64,000 nt of DNA from Ruminococcus flavefaciens (GTDB taxonomy: Bacteria > Bacillota > Clostridia > Oscillospirales > Ruminococcaceae), in the NCBI GenBank assembly GCA_004554385.1, contig SFMO01000081.1, positions 1 to 64,000 on the forward strand, in the 5' to 3' direction. Positions 24,869 through 33,410 of the stretch are shown here, one piece after another. The first letter of the stretch is position 1, and each line of letters opens with the position of its first letter. A program made the translations under genes and the position numbers. The notes beneath the pieces were generated by a model that did no database searches, was not told the DNA's origin, and worked only from the letters and a program-made list of their open reading frames with translations.

Positions 24869-27661
24869 TTATTTAGTTTCGGGGAGCGAAGGGATAAGCT
24901 TGAGGAGGTATCTCTGGATAGCACCTGCGTCCTCGGTAGTCATGCCGTTGTTTCCTGTAACATCGGCATTTTTTGTGCCCTGCTCTGTGATGTGGTTCTT
25001 CTCTGAGCCGCTTACACCGTACTTGTTCGGATTTGCAAGAGCCTGCATTATCATTACTGCATCTGAGAGGTCAACTCCTCCGTCGCAGTTTGCGTCGCCA
25101 GGCTTGTAATTCTTATCAGTTGTGCCAGGAGCTGTGGAAGTGGCAGTTGTTGTTTTTGCTGTAGTTGCGGTTGTTTTTGCTGTTGTTGTTGCTTTTGCTG
25201 TTGTTGTGGTAGTTTTTGGTGTTGAGGGAGTACTCCCTGCGATCTGACCGTAAACGATACCGCAGCCTACTGTTGACATATATACCTTGCCGAATTCGTC
25301 CATATCGCCTACGAGGTAGTTGCCGTTACCTGTACCGCCGTAGAGGTGATCGGTGTTGATGCAGACCCATGTCTTGCCTGCGTCTGTTGAGCGGTAAATG
25401 CCCTCCTTGTCGTCCTTTTCGGGCTTGCCGTAGATGAAGAGAGTATTTACGCCTCCCTTCTTTTCGGGAGCGCCGTAGCCGATACACTTAGCGTACTCGA
25501 CATTTTCGAGGTGCTCGACTGTCTTGCCCTTGTCGGAGATGATGTAGACACCCTGATTTGCGCCTGCGAAAGCGATCTTGCCGCCGCCGAGGTATGCAGG
25601 GTCGCCTGTTTCCTCAAATTTCCATGTAAGCTCCCAGTTATACGGGCAGATACGTGTTTCTGTGAATGTTGCGCCGTAGTCCTCGCTTATGTAGTATGAG
25701 TAGTGGGACTCGTCGTAGGTCGGTTCCTTCTTGGACATATCAGATGACCAGTACTCGTTGTACTGAGCACCAACAGCGTAGACTGTCTTTGCGTTCTCGG
25801 GATCAACGAGGGTATAAACGGTCTTTGAAGCCTTGATGCCGCTGCAGTCCTTCCATGTTGCGCCGAAATCGTCTGTATAGGAAACTGCGCCCTTTGTGCT
25901 GGAGTTGATTATTCTGTACTTGCCCTTGGAAAGCTCTGTGATAGAGAGCTTTCCGCCTGTGCAGGCAGGCTTGAATGCCTTCCATGTCTTTCCGCGGTCA
26001 AGAGTATAGTAGCCGCTTCCTGTGTTGTTGCCGTCGCCGTTTGCAGTTCTTGCCCAGACATCGGTATTCTGCGGGCATACTGTGATAGCGGAGGTCGAAC
26101 CCATATTAGGCTTGTACTGCTGAGGGATACCGTCCATAGTCTCGTGTACGAAGCCGTCGTAGTCACCGATAGCGGAGAGGTCGAGACCATCAGCTGTGCT
26201 GTAGAAATCGAGGCTTACGCACTCCTCGACGCCGTCGGGCTGGAAGTAGAACTGGATACCCTTTTCGTCCCATGCATTATCACATGCAAAAACGCCGTTT
26301 CCTGAGGTGAGGAGAAGTCTGTCGCCTTCGGGATCTCTTGGATCGATAACTATGCTGCTTCCCCAGTGGCAAGCCTTGCCGTAGATCCAGTCATAGCCGC
26401 CAAGATCCATAGGACGTGAAATGAAATTCTTTACGCCAACGCCTGTTGAGTAGTCTGTAGGACCTGCACCCGGAGTTATATCTTCCCATGTCTTACCGCC
26501 GTCAGATGAGCGGAAGAAGTGGTCGCCCCATGCGATAGTTCCCTCGTTTTCGGGAGTGGAAGGATCGTCCTGCACCCACTCGTCGCCGAACCACTGATCC
26601 GAGAATACGCCGCAGGTACGTGCGAACAGCTTGTTTGGATCCTTTTTGTCAGCTTCGATCATGCCGATGGAATTGTCGGAGACGGAGAGCTTTTCAGCCT
26701 TGCCGCTTGCGATATTGTACTTGTATGCACCGCCTGATGCTCCTGCAAATGCAAGACCTGCGATGTATGTGAAGAAGAGATTTCCGTTGTGGTCGCTTGT
26801 GATAGAGAGGGGATAATTCGCATTGGGGAGTGCCTCGACAGGCTTGAACTTGTCGTCCTTGACGCTTGCAACGTGAACATTTGCCTGTCCTGTAACGGAG
26901 GTTCCTACATAGACCATGCCGCCCTCGATATAGACGCAGCCGATACCGTTCTGCTGATTATAAAGCTTGGTGGGCTCAGTGCCTCTTACCATATGGTCTG
27001 TCCATGACGGGTACTTGAGCTCGCCTGTGAAAAGTCCGAGATCGTCATAGCCCTCTACAGGCTTCCATGTTTTACCGCCGTCAGTGGACTTGATAAGAGC
27101 GGATTTGCCTGCGGTGACATCGCCGCCTGCATAGATAGTGTCGGGGTTGTCGGGGTCAACAGCGATAGGCTCGATACATTCACGTCCGTCGCCGTTGCCG
27201 TGTACCTGTATATGCTCTGTGACGTCAACACCTGTGAAGGTCTTGCCGCCGTCTGTGGTCTTATAGATAACTGTCTTTGCATCTGAGAAGTAAGCGCAGC
27301 CGCAGAGGAAGTAAGCGGTCATATCGTCCTTTGGATCGATAGCGATACCCTTACAGCTGAGGAGTCCTCTGTCGTCCTCGTTGATGAAGCCGAAGAGCTG
27401 TACCCATCTTTTCTTATCGTAGTCGTATCTGTATGCGCCGCCTACGTCGGTACGGAGGTACATTTCCTTCTGTCCTGCAACGATGCCTGAAACAAAGCCT
27501 GCGCCGCCCATTTTGAGTGTATCCCACTCCATTGTTGACGAGATGTCCTTTGACGCTGCTGAAGCTGTGCTGATGCCGTCCGATGTGCCTAATACGGATG
27601 AGCTGCCGAAGCTTATGCAGAGCGCACAAAGACCTGCCATAGTCTTTTTCATTCTGTTCAT
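24869..27661 (-). CDS. Secreted GH74 xyloglucanase with C-terminal type I-like dockerin
   Basis: 930 aa. Signal peptide (about 1-37, ending SAASK), then two seven-bladed propellers (about 40-805) with many BNR-type turns (S/T-x-D-x-G-x-T-W, e.g. KSTDGGKTWK, YRSTDAGKTW). Expected catalytic aspartates are Asp72 in RTDVGGAYRYD and Asp500 in AIGDYDGF. A Thr-rich linker (about 808-842) leads to a dockerin with a calcium-loop repeat (GDANCDGGVDLSDAVMIMQA) and a second, less perfect repeat (ADVTGNNGMTTEDAGAIQRY). It endo-cleaves xyloglucan and should attach to a scaffoldin cohesin, implying a cellulosome. The start follows AAAGGAAAA. Own promoter; no CAZyme neighbour. Confidence 0.93.
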   Translation of the reverse strand: MNRMKKTMAGLCALCISFGSSSVLGTSDGISTASAASKDISSTMEWDTLKMGGAGFVSGIVAGQKEMYLRTDVGGAYRYDYDKKRWVQLFGFINEDDRGLLSCKGIAIDPKDDMTAYFLCGCAYFSDAKTVIYKTTDGGKTFTGVDVTEHIQVHGNGDGRECIEPIAVDPDNPDTIYAGGDVTAGKSALIKSTDGGKTWKPVEGYDDLGLFTGELKYPSWTDHMVRGTEPTKLYNQQNGIGCVYIEGGMVYVGTSVTGQANVHVASVKDDKFKPVEALPNANYPLSITSDHNGNLFFTYIAGLAFAGASGGAYKYNIASGKAEKLSVSDNSIGMIEADKKDPNKLFARTCGVFSDQWFGDEWVQDDPSTPENEGTIAWGDHFFRSSDGGKTWEDITPGAGPTDYSTGVGVKNFISRPMDLGGYDWIYGKACHWGSSIVIDPRDPEGDRLLLTSGNGVFACDNAWDEKGIQFYFQPDGVEECVSLDFYSTADGLDLSAIGDYDGFVHETMDGIPQQYKPNMGSTSAITVCPQNTDVWARTANGDGNNTGSGYYTLDRGKTWKAFKPACTGGKLSITELSKGKYRIINSSTKGAVSYTDDFGATWKDCSGIKASKTVYTLVDPENAKTVYAVGAQYNEYWSSDMSKKEPTYDESHYSYYISEDYGATFTETRICPYNWELTWKFEETGDPAYLGGGKIAFAGANQGVYIISDKGKTVEHLENVEYAKCIGYGAPEKKGGVNTLFIYGKPEKDDKEGIYRSTDAGKTWVCINTDHLYGGTGNGNYLVGDMDEFGKVYMSTVGCGIVYGQIAGSTPSTPKTTTTTAKATTTAKTTATTAKTTTATSTAPGTTDKNYKPGDANCDGGVDLSDAVMIMQALANPNKYGVSGSEKNHITEQGTKNADVTGNNGMTTEDAGAIQRYLLKLIPSLPETK

Positions 27662-27733
27662 TGTAATTTTTTCCTTTCTATTTAAGTTTTTATGTTTCCT
27701 TAAAGCCGTTTATCTGTCTGTTTTTACATCTTA

Positions 27734-27762
27734 ATTTTATCATTTATAAACAATAGTGTCAA
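27734..27762 (-). promoter_or_regulatory. Promoter of GH74 gene
   Basis: Minus strand TTGACA (27762-27757), 17-base spacer, TAAAAT (27739-27734). The leader is about 65 bases. Confidence 0.85.
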
Positions 27763-27904
27763 GGGAATAGGGGAGTTATGACACTATCTGACATAATGAG
27801 AATATTATTTTGCAGAGCCTGAAAATGAACTTTCTTTTAAGCTGTGCCAGCTTAAATCTCAATTAACAGAATCATAATATTTGCGTATCGGAATTGCAGG
27901 GCAT

Positions 27905-27937
27905 AAAAATAAATGCGCAGCCATGAAAGCTGCGCAT
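27905..27937 (-). terminator. Terminator of the putative RNA
   Basis: TGCGCAGC-tttcatg-GCTGCGCA stem read on the minus strand, followed by TTTATTTTT. Confidence 0.9.
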
Positions 27938-28163
27938 ACATTAAACGGAAAAAACAATGACGAACATAAAAACCTCTGTATCTCTCTCTTGATTATCTCT
28001 CTGCGCTCCGTAAAGAGCAGGGATCCGTGTTCTTTGTAGAAAAGGAGACACCGCAGCGCGTTTCGCACGGTCAGCGACCGAACGGCACTGTTTCCCCCCA
28101 GTTCCTTCAAGCCGCAGCGTCTGTGTCCTTATCTACTATCACGATATATACATATCATATCCC
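27907..28163 (-). ncRNA. Putative structured non-coding RNA (about 255 nt), family not recognised
   Basis: A minus-strand unit with promoter, structured body and terminator but no convincing ORF. Extended -10 TGATACAAT with TTGAAC 19 bases upstream starts it near 28163. A long closing stem pairs 28123-28130 (AAGGACAC) with 28042-28051 (GTGTCTCCTT), enclosing hairpins ACTG/CAGT (28087-28102) and CGGTC-gct-GACCG (28068-28080). A further GCTC/GAGC hairpin (28005-28018) and a perfect terminator follow. It lies upstream of the GH74 gene, which has its own promoter, so it may be independent or a leader. I do not see hallmark motifs of tmRNA, RNase P, SRP or common riboswitches. Confidence 0.5.
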
Positions 28164-28169
28164 GTAATT

Positions 28170-28200
28170 ATTGTATCACAGCCTGTTCCACATGGTTCAA
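28170..28200 (-). promoter_or_regulatory. Promoter of the putative RNA
   Basis: Minus strand TTGAAC (28200-28195), 19-base spacer, extended -10 TGA-TACAAT (28175-28170). Confidence 0.55.
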
Positions 28201-28332
28201 CAAAAACAGTGGTTTTTTTATGTTTTTTTGAAAATTTTTTGTGAAGGCTTAAAAACGCGGATATTTAGCCGTGAAAAAGCGAAATAAAATTTACCTGTTC
28301 GGAAAAAATTCACAAAAAACTGCGCGTTTTTC

Positions 28333-28361
28333 TTTACAAACAGTGCAGGAAGTGTTATAAT
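28333..28361 (+). promoter_or_regulatory. Promoter of LytS-type kinase gene
   Basis: TTTACA (28333-28338), 17-base spacer, TATAAT (28356-28361). Confidence 0.8.
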
Positions 28362-28399
28362 TATTTTATATATTTTTTGTGACGGCAGGGGGGCTATGA

Positions 28400-29716
28400 T
28401 TGAATATCGTCCAGGAGATCATCAATAACAACTTCATTTCAATTGCTATGATAATCGGTATAATCATCATGATAGCTGAAAACCGTAAGGAGACTCCTCA
28501 CGGAACAGAGCATATCGCAGTAATAGTTGTCCTGCTTTCAATTATAGTCGTGAATACAGCTATGATGGACTGGTACATGAAGTCGTCTTATGAGGCACAT
28601 GAAAATTACGACGGCGATATTATAATGAAGCTAATGTATCTGCGGTCTGCAATAGAGCATATACTTTTCCCTATGATAGCCTATGTGCTGCTGCTTCTGG
28701 TGGCGCCTGTAAAGAAAAAGTACATCATATTTATTCCCGAGGCAATAGTCATTCTGACAGAGTTCATCAATCTCTTCGGCACAAGGCTTATCTTCCACTA
28801 CGACAAGCACCTTGTGTATCACGATGACCTGTTTTTTCTGCTGCCGTATTTCGTGGGAATGCTGTATCTGCTCCTGCTGATACGCTATTCTATAAGTTTC
28901 CTTAAGGAAAAACAGATGAGCAGAGGGTTTACCGTTATTTTCATAGTTTTCCTCACCCTTCTTGAATGTTACCTTGAGGCTGCGTACATAGTTGTTGACC
29001 TTATGGATGAGATAGTTGCCCTTGACGTCATAGTCTACTATTTCTACCTCGTCGCTATCTATCAGAGCGAAATGAAGATAAAGCTCCGTACCAGTGAGCT
29101 TGAGCTTGAGAGAAGCAAGCGTCAGCTGACTATCTCACAGATACAGCCACATTTTATGTATAATTCACTTACGTCAATAATCTACCTCTGCGATAAGGAC
29201 ACACAGAAGACCAAAAATGCCCTTATCGACTTCTCCAAGTTCCTGAGAAAGAACCTTGAGGCAATGAGCCGTAAGAGCCTTGTTACCATCAAGGAGGAGC
29301 TTGAACACACAAAGGTCTACCTTTCGCTGGAAAAGCTGAGATTTGAGGACGAGCTGAATATTGAGCTCGATATAAAGGACAACGATTTCATGCTTCCTAT
29401 GCTGACTATCCAGCCTATAGTCGAGAATGCCGTAAAACACGGAATAAACAGGTCTGAAAGCGGATGCGGTACTGTCTGGATATCCACTGAGGAAACAGAG
29501 GACAGCCACAAGATAGTCATAAAGGATGACGGAGCAGGCTTCGAGATAGATTCTCTGAAGGAGCTCGGCGAAAATCATATCGGTATTTCCAATGTCCGCA
29601 AGCGACTCGCAGATGAGTGCGGCGGAGAGCTTATAATAAAAAGTGCTCCCGATGAGGGAACAGAGTGCACTATTCTTATTCCAAAGGAGTTAAGCAATGA
29701 AGATTCTGGCAATTGA
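28400..29716 (+). CDS. Membrane sensor histidine kinase, LytS/YesM type
   Basis: 438 aa. Six to seven hydrophobic helices fill residues 10-225, followed by a HisKA_7TM-like/His_kinase domain: QIQPHFMYNSL with phospho-acceptor His251, then an HATPase with IVENAVKHGIN (N box), DDGAGF and GISNVRKRL. Signal unknown. It starts at TTG 28400 behind AGGGGGG; the ATG at 28396 is out of frame and closes quickly. The response-regulator gene overlaps its end by 20 bases, so the two form a two-component operon. Confidence 0.9.
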   Translation: MNIVQEIINNNFISIAMIIGIIIMIAENRKETPHGTEHIAVIVVLLSIIVVNTAMMDWYMKSSYEAHENYDGDIIMKLMYLRSAIEHILFPMIAYVLLLLVAPVKKKYIIFIPEAIVILTEFINLFGTRLIFHYDKHLVYHDDLFFLLPYFVGMLYLLLLIRYSISFLKEKQMSRGFTVIFIVFLTLLECYLEAAYIVVDLMDEIVALDVIVYYFYLVAIYQSEMKIKLRTSELELERSKRQLTISQIQPHFMYNSLTSIIYLCDKDTQKTKNALIDFSKFLRKNLEAMSRKSLVTIKEELEHTKVYLSLEKLRFEDELNIELDIKDNDFMLPMLTIQPIVENAVKHGINRSESGCGTVWISTEETEDSHKIVIKDDGAGFEIDSLKELGENHIGISNVRKRLADECGGELIIKSAPDEGTECTILIPKELSNEDSGN

Positions 29717-30500
29717 TGACGAAAGATATGCATTACAGCTTCTCGTTGAAACGATACATAAGGTGCGTCCCGACGCAGAGATAGTCTCCTTCCGCAGACC
29801 TTCACAGTTCCTTGAATATGACAACAAGGAGCCCTTTGACGCGGCTTTCCTCGATATACGCATCGGTAAGATGTCGGGAATACAGGTGGCTATCGAGCTG
29901 AAAAAACACTCGCCGATGTGCAATATAGTTTTTGTGACAAGCTATTCAGAGTATGCCTTTGCCGCTATACAGATGCGTCCCAGCGGCTATATAATGAAGC
30001 CCTATACCGAGGAGGACATAAGGAACGAGTTCGAGAACTTCAGATACTCTGCCAAGACCGAGGAAAAGGACAGCGGCAAGCTGAAGATACGTACTTTCGG
30101 GAATTTCCGCGTTTTCGGCAAGGATGATGTGCCGCTGAAGTTTTCGCGTACTATTTCCAAGGAAATATTCGCCTACCTCATCGACCAGTGCGGATACCCT
30201 GTGACAAGCAAGGAGATAGCCGCAGATGTTCTCGAGGTGGAGGACTTCGACAGACCAACTTCAAAAAAGGTCTCTCAGTATGTTTCCGACCTTATCAAGG
30301 ACATAGAAGCGGCAGGCTTCCATAATGTCATAATAAAGCAGAACCGTCAGATACAGATAAACAAGGAGGCGGTGGACTGTGACCTCTACGACCTGTTTTC
30401 AGGTGATACAGAGGCGTTCAAGTCCTATCACGGCGAGTATATGATAGACTACTCGTGGGCAGAGATAAGCGATTCTGCGGAAAGAATAAAGTCACTTTGA
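29697..30500 (+). CDS. Response regulator with REC and SARP-like DNA-binding domains
   Basis: 267 aa. The receiver domain (1-118) has ILAIDDE, phospho-acceptor Asp53 in FLDIRIG, the VTSYSEYAF switch region and KPY. From about 130 it has a winged-helix start (IRTFGNFRVFGKDDVPLKFSR) and SKEIFAYLIDQCGYPVTSKE, then a bacterial-transcriptional-activation-like end (YHGEYMIDYSWAE), the signature of SARP-type regulators. LytS-family kinases usually pair with LytTR regulators, so this pairing is less common. ATG follows AAAGGAGTTAAGC inside the kinase gene. Terminator after the stop. Confidence 0.85.
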   Translation: MKILAIDDERYALQLLVETIHKVRPDAEIVSFRRPSQFLEYDNKEPFDAAFLDIRIGKMSGIQVAIELKKHSPMCNIVFVTSYSEYAFAAIQMRPSGYIMKPYTEEDIRNEFENFRYSAKTEEKDSGKLKIRTFGNFRVFGKDDVPLKFSRTISKEIFAYLIDQCGYPVTSKEIAADVLEVEDFDRPTSKKVSQYVSDLIKDIEAAGFHNVIIKQNRQIQINKEAVDCDLYDLFSGDTEAFKSYHGEYMIDYSWAEISDSAERIKSL

Positions 30501-30504
30501 TAAT

Positions 30505-30540
30505 AAAAAGCGTGGTGAACAAAGTTCATCACGCTTTTTC
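30505..30540 (+). terminator. Rho-independent terminator
   Basis: AAAAAGCGTG/CACGCTTTTT stem (with GTGAAC/GTTCAT continuation) after the SARP-type regulator gene. Confidence 0.88.
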
Positions 30541-30566
30541 GGTGAGTAGAGAATAGCGGGGAGTAT

Positions 30567-30663
30567 GGGGCTGATGCTCACATCAGCCCCAGCGTATAAA
30601 ATACGGAGTGATGTAGGCGCCGCCGCCTGCATTGGTACGTCGAGGACGCCGTCTCCTACATGG
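30567..30663. repeat. Short intergenic palindromes
   Basis: GGGGCTGATG-ctca-CATCAGCCCC (30567-30590) and a tgtaggcgccgccgcctgca...gaggacgccgtctcctaca block (to 30663), resembling 7933-7987 and 4675-4700. Confidence 0.5.
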
Positions 30664-30673
30664 CTGATAGCTG

Positions 30674-30706
30674 AAAAATCCCGAAAGCATACGCTTTCGG
30701 GATTTT
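30674..30706 (-). terminator. Terminator after glmU
   Basis: ATCCCGAAAGC-atac-GCTTTCGGGAT stem with flanking A/T runs, just downstream of the glmU stop on the minus strand. Confidence 0.88.
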
Positions 30707-30709
30707 AGT

Positions 30710-32086
30710 TTATTTGCCAAGCTTGCTCTTGAGCTTGCGGAGGGTATAACCCTCGTTTATCTTCATAACACCTCTGTCGATAGCAAGGGCATAGTCGGGA
30801 ACATCGCGTGTTACGGTTGTTCCTGCGGCTGTGTATACTGCCTTGCCCAGCTTTACGGGAGCGATGAGGTTGGTGTTGCAGCCTACGAAGCAGTTGTCGC
30901 CGATAACACAGCGGCTCTTCTCGATACCGTCGTAGTTTACGGTAACAGTTCGGCAGCCGATGTTTACGCGCTTTCCGATGTCGCTGTCGCCGACGTATGC
31001 AAGGTGGGCAATTGCAGTCTTTTCGCCGATAACTGAATTCTTGATCTCAACGAAGTCGCCTATCTTGGCTCCTGACCTGATAACGCTGTCGGGACGGATA
31101 TGTACGTATGGTCCTATCTTTACGCCTGATTCGATCTCAGCCTCATATGCCTGTACGGTGTGGAGGTTTACGTCGTCGCCTATCCTGCAGTTTTCAATTA
31201 CTGTGTTAGGGCCTATCTTGCAGTTTGCACCGATAGATGTGTTCTTGCGGATTATGGTGTTGGGGAGTATCTCTGTGCCTGTGCCGATGGTGACTCCTCG
31301 CTCGATGACTACGCCGTCAGTGCAGGTGAATTCCACGCCGTTTGCAAGGTGCTTACCGATGACTGCCATACGTGCGTAGGTATTGAGTTCGAGAAGATCC
31401 TTTCTGTCGTTTGCACCCTTGATTATATCTGCGTTGTCGGACTTGTATGCGCCTGCGTTCTTGCCTTCGGAAATAGCTATGGAAATAGTATCCGTAAGGT
31501 AGTATTCACCCTGAGCATTGTTGTTGTCAAGCTTGCCGAGAAGCTCGATGAGATCGGCTGTTCTGAACCAGTAAGCACCTGAGTTTACTTCCTTTATGGC
31601 TTTCTGCTCCTCGGTTGCGTCCTTCTGCTCCACGATGCCGCTGATGCCGTTTGCGGTGCGGATTATCCTGCCGTAGCCGAAGGGCTGTTCAAGCTCTGCT
31701 GTGATGACTGTAACGGCATTGTTCTGCTGAATGTGCATTTCAAGAGAGCTTTTTATGGTCTCCTCGTCGATGAAAGGTGCGTCTCCGCATAAAACGAGAG
31801 TGTTGCCGCTCTTGTCGGTCTCAAGGAAGGGGATTGACTGCTGAACAGCGTGGCCTGTGCCGAGGCGCTCAGCCTGAAGGACTGTTGTATACTTTCCGCC
31901 GAGATACTCGTCTATCATTTCGCCCTTGAAGCCCTTTACTACGCATATATCAGCAATGTCTGCGGATTCGCAGGCTGATATTACCCAGCGGAGCATAGGC
32001 TCTCCCAGCACCTTGAAAAGAGGCTTGGGCATTTCCGCTTTCATGCGCTTGCCCTGTCCGCCTGCTAAAATTACTGCTTTGTTCAT
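30710..32086 (-). CDS. glmU: Bifunctional GlcN-1-P acetyltransferase / GlcNAc-1-P uridylyltransferase
   Basis: 458 aa, cytosolic. Makes UDP-GlcNAc for peptidoglycan and other surface polymers. The N-terminal nucleotidyltransferase begins VILAGGQGKRMKAEMPKPLF; LVLCGDAPF and GYGRIIR follow. From about 250 the left-handed beta-helix has hexapeptide turns (GVTIGTGTEILPNTII, IGPYVHIRPDS) and the acetyltransferase end NYDGIEKSRCVIGDNCFVG. Length is normal (about 455-460). It lies 30 bases downstream of three lipoprotein genes on the same strand and may share their transcript. Confidence 0.95.
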   Translation of the reverse strand: MNKAVILAGGQGKRMKAEMPKPLFKVLGEPMLRWVISACESADIADICVVKGFKGEMIDEYLGGKYTTVLQAERLGTGHAVQQSIPFLETDKSGNTLVLCGDAPFIDEETIKSSLEMHIQQNNAVTVITAELEQPFGYGRIIRTANGISGIVEQKDATEEQKAIKEVNSGAYWFRTADLIELLGKLDNNNAQGEYYLTDTISIAISEGKNAGAYKSDNADIIKGANDRKDLLELNTYARMAVIGKHLANGVEFTCTDGVVIERGVTIGTGTEILPNTIIRKNTSIGANCKIGPNTVIENCRIGDDVNLHTVQAYEAEIESGVKIGPYVHIRPDSVIRSGAKIGDFVEIKNSVIGEKTAIAHLAYVGDSDIGKRVNIGCRTVTVNYDGIEKSRCVIGDNCFVGCNTNLIAPVKLGKAVYTAAGTTVTRDVPDYALAIDRGVMKINEGYTLRKLKSKLGK

Positions 32087-32116
32087 ATTATTACCTCCTG
32101 TTAAACAGTTGTTATG

Positions 32117-32710
32117 TCATTTTTCGGTCGTATCCGATGTGTTTTCACTGCTGTTGCTGCTTTCGGCAAAGCCTTCCAGTTTTTTCTCGTCCATTGCCAG
32201 CACCTTCCAGCCGTCGTCCTCTATAAAGACAGCGGATAACTGAAGGGTGTTCTTCGTGGTTGTTCCGTTGTTCACTATTTTTCTGTTGGCTTTCATGGTG
32301 TAGCCTGCTGTGATGTTGAACTGCGTATTTTCGATGCCGAGAAGTCCGCACATTGACTCGAAATAAGTGGCTGCGCCATTGAGCGCCTGCTCGCTGAGCT
32401 CGGTCTCATCGGAGACAGACAGCTTCTTCAGCTTCATGGTTTTATGTATGTCTTTGATAGTTTCCTTGAGAGGGTCCAGCGTGCCTGAATCACTCATCGG
32501 ACCTATCATTGACTTCGGATATGATAATTCGATATTTTTATCGGCATCTCCGTTGTAGGTGGTCTCGGTGTACTGCCTTACAGCTTCCTTTGCAGCTTCC
32601 TGTGGTGAAGCTTCTTCTGAAATTGTGCTTCCGTTTGCTGAATTATCGCAGGAAACGGCAGCGCAGGTCAGCAGTCCGCATACGATGATGAATGAAAGAG
32701 CTTTTTTCAT
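32117..32710 (-). CDS. Lipoprotein, paralogue C of three
   Basis: 197 aa from ATG 32710, which follows ACGAGGC; an in-frame upstream start would run into the previous gene. Signal and lipobox (CAAVSC, Cys about 21), Ser/Asn-rich linker, then an NTF2/DUF-like alpha+beta domain beginning EAAKEAVRQYTETTYNGDADK and ending VFIEDDGWKVLAMDEKKLEG. The same architecture (tether, helix with YxxAxxxxD, FES/MCGLLG segment, final strand pair) recurs in the two upstream neighbours. Surface-anchored, function unknown. Confidence 0.75.
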   Translation of the reverse strand: MKKALSFIIVCGLLTCAAVSCDNSANGSTISEEASPQEAAKEAVRQYTETTYNGDADKNIELSYPKSMIGPMSDSGTLDPLKETIKDIHKTMKLKKLSVSDETELSEQALNGAATYFESMCGLLGIENTQFNITAGYTMKANRKIVNNGTTTKNTLQLSAVFIEDDGWKVLAMDEKKLEGFAESSNSSENTSDTTEK

Positions 32711-32723
32711 TGATACTGCCTCG

Positions 32724-33338
32724 TCAGTCTGCAAGTCCGTCGAGCTTGCCTGCAGTGGTGGTTATTACCTTGCAGCCCTCGTCGCCCATGTCAACTACCA
32801 CATAGGTGCATGAGTAATCCTGTGTGTCGCCGCTGCTGTCTTTGAGCTCGGCGGTCACGGATATCTCGCGTCCGTTAACTACGGTGTAATCAAGCTTGGG
32901 AAGTCCGCTTATGACATTGGCATATTTCTCAAAGTATGCCTCGGCATCCCTGAGCTGGGAGTCGGTGAGCTGTTCGCATTTGTCGGTTTTGAATTCGCCT
33001 ATCTTTACGCCATTGGTCATTTCCATACCGCTGAACAGCTTTTCACGGGCGATGTCCTCTGTAGGGAAGGACTTCGTGGCTATTGCTTCGGGGAACATGA
33101 GCTTTGAAGCGGAAAGTGCGCTTCCGTCGTCAACGACAGCCTTCAGATAGCTTTTGACCATTTCCGCAGCCTTTTCGTCAAATACGGAGGGGCCTTCGGT
33201 GGTGGGAGCTTCTGTTGCAGGCTCCTGTGTTGTGGTAGTTTCGGTCTGTACAGGCTCTGCAGCGGATTTATCGGTGCATGAAGCAAAGGAAAGAGCCGCC
33301 GTCAGGCATATGATGAGATATGATAATTTCTTTTTCAT
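32724..33338 (-). CDS. Lipoprotein, paralogue B of three
   Basis: 204 aa. Signal and lipobox (ALSFASC, Cys about 21), Thr/Glu/Pro-rich tether (22-50), then a domain with AAEMVKSYLKAVVDDGSALSASKLMFPEAI and closing strands YSCTYVVVDMGDEGCKVITT. Weakly similar in length and layout to its two neighbours, suggesting tandem duplication and divergence. 13 bases separate it from the next gene. Function unknown. Confidence 0.75.
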   Translation of the reverse strand: MKKKLSYLIICLTAALSFASCTDKSAAEPVQTETTTTQEPATEAPTTEGPSVFDEKAAEMVKSYLKAVVDDGSALSASKLMFPEAIATKSFPTEDIAREKLFSGMEMTNGVKIGEFKTDKCEQLTDSQLRDAEAYFEKYANVISGLPKLDYTVVNGREISVTAELKDSSGDTQDYSCTYVVVDMGDEGCKVITTTAGKLDGLAD

Positions 33339-33410
33339 GGTATATTTTACTCCTTGTCAGACAATTTCGGATATTACAGGGCATATCCCCGGGGCAGTTT
33401 TCTTCGCCGT

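Noticed and set aside
27859..28110. 83-codon minus-strand open frame over the RNA candidate
   Set aside because: No ribosome site, unusual composition (Cys/Phe/Arg-rich), and it runs through the predicted terminator hairpin; RNA structure explains the region better.
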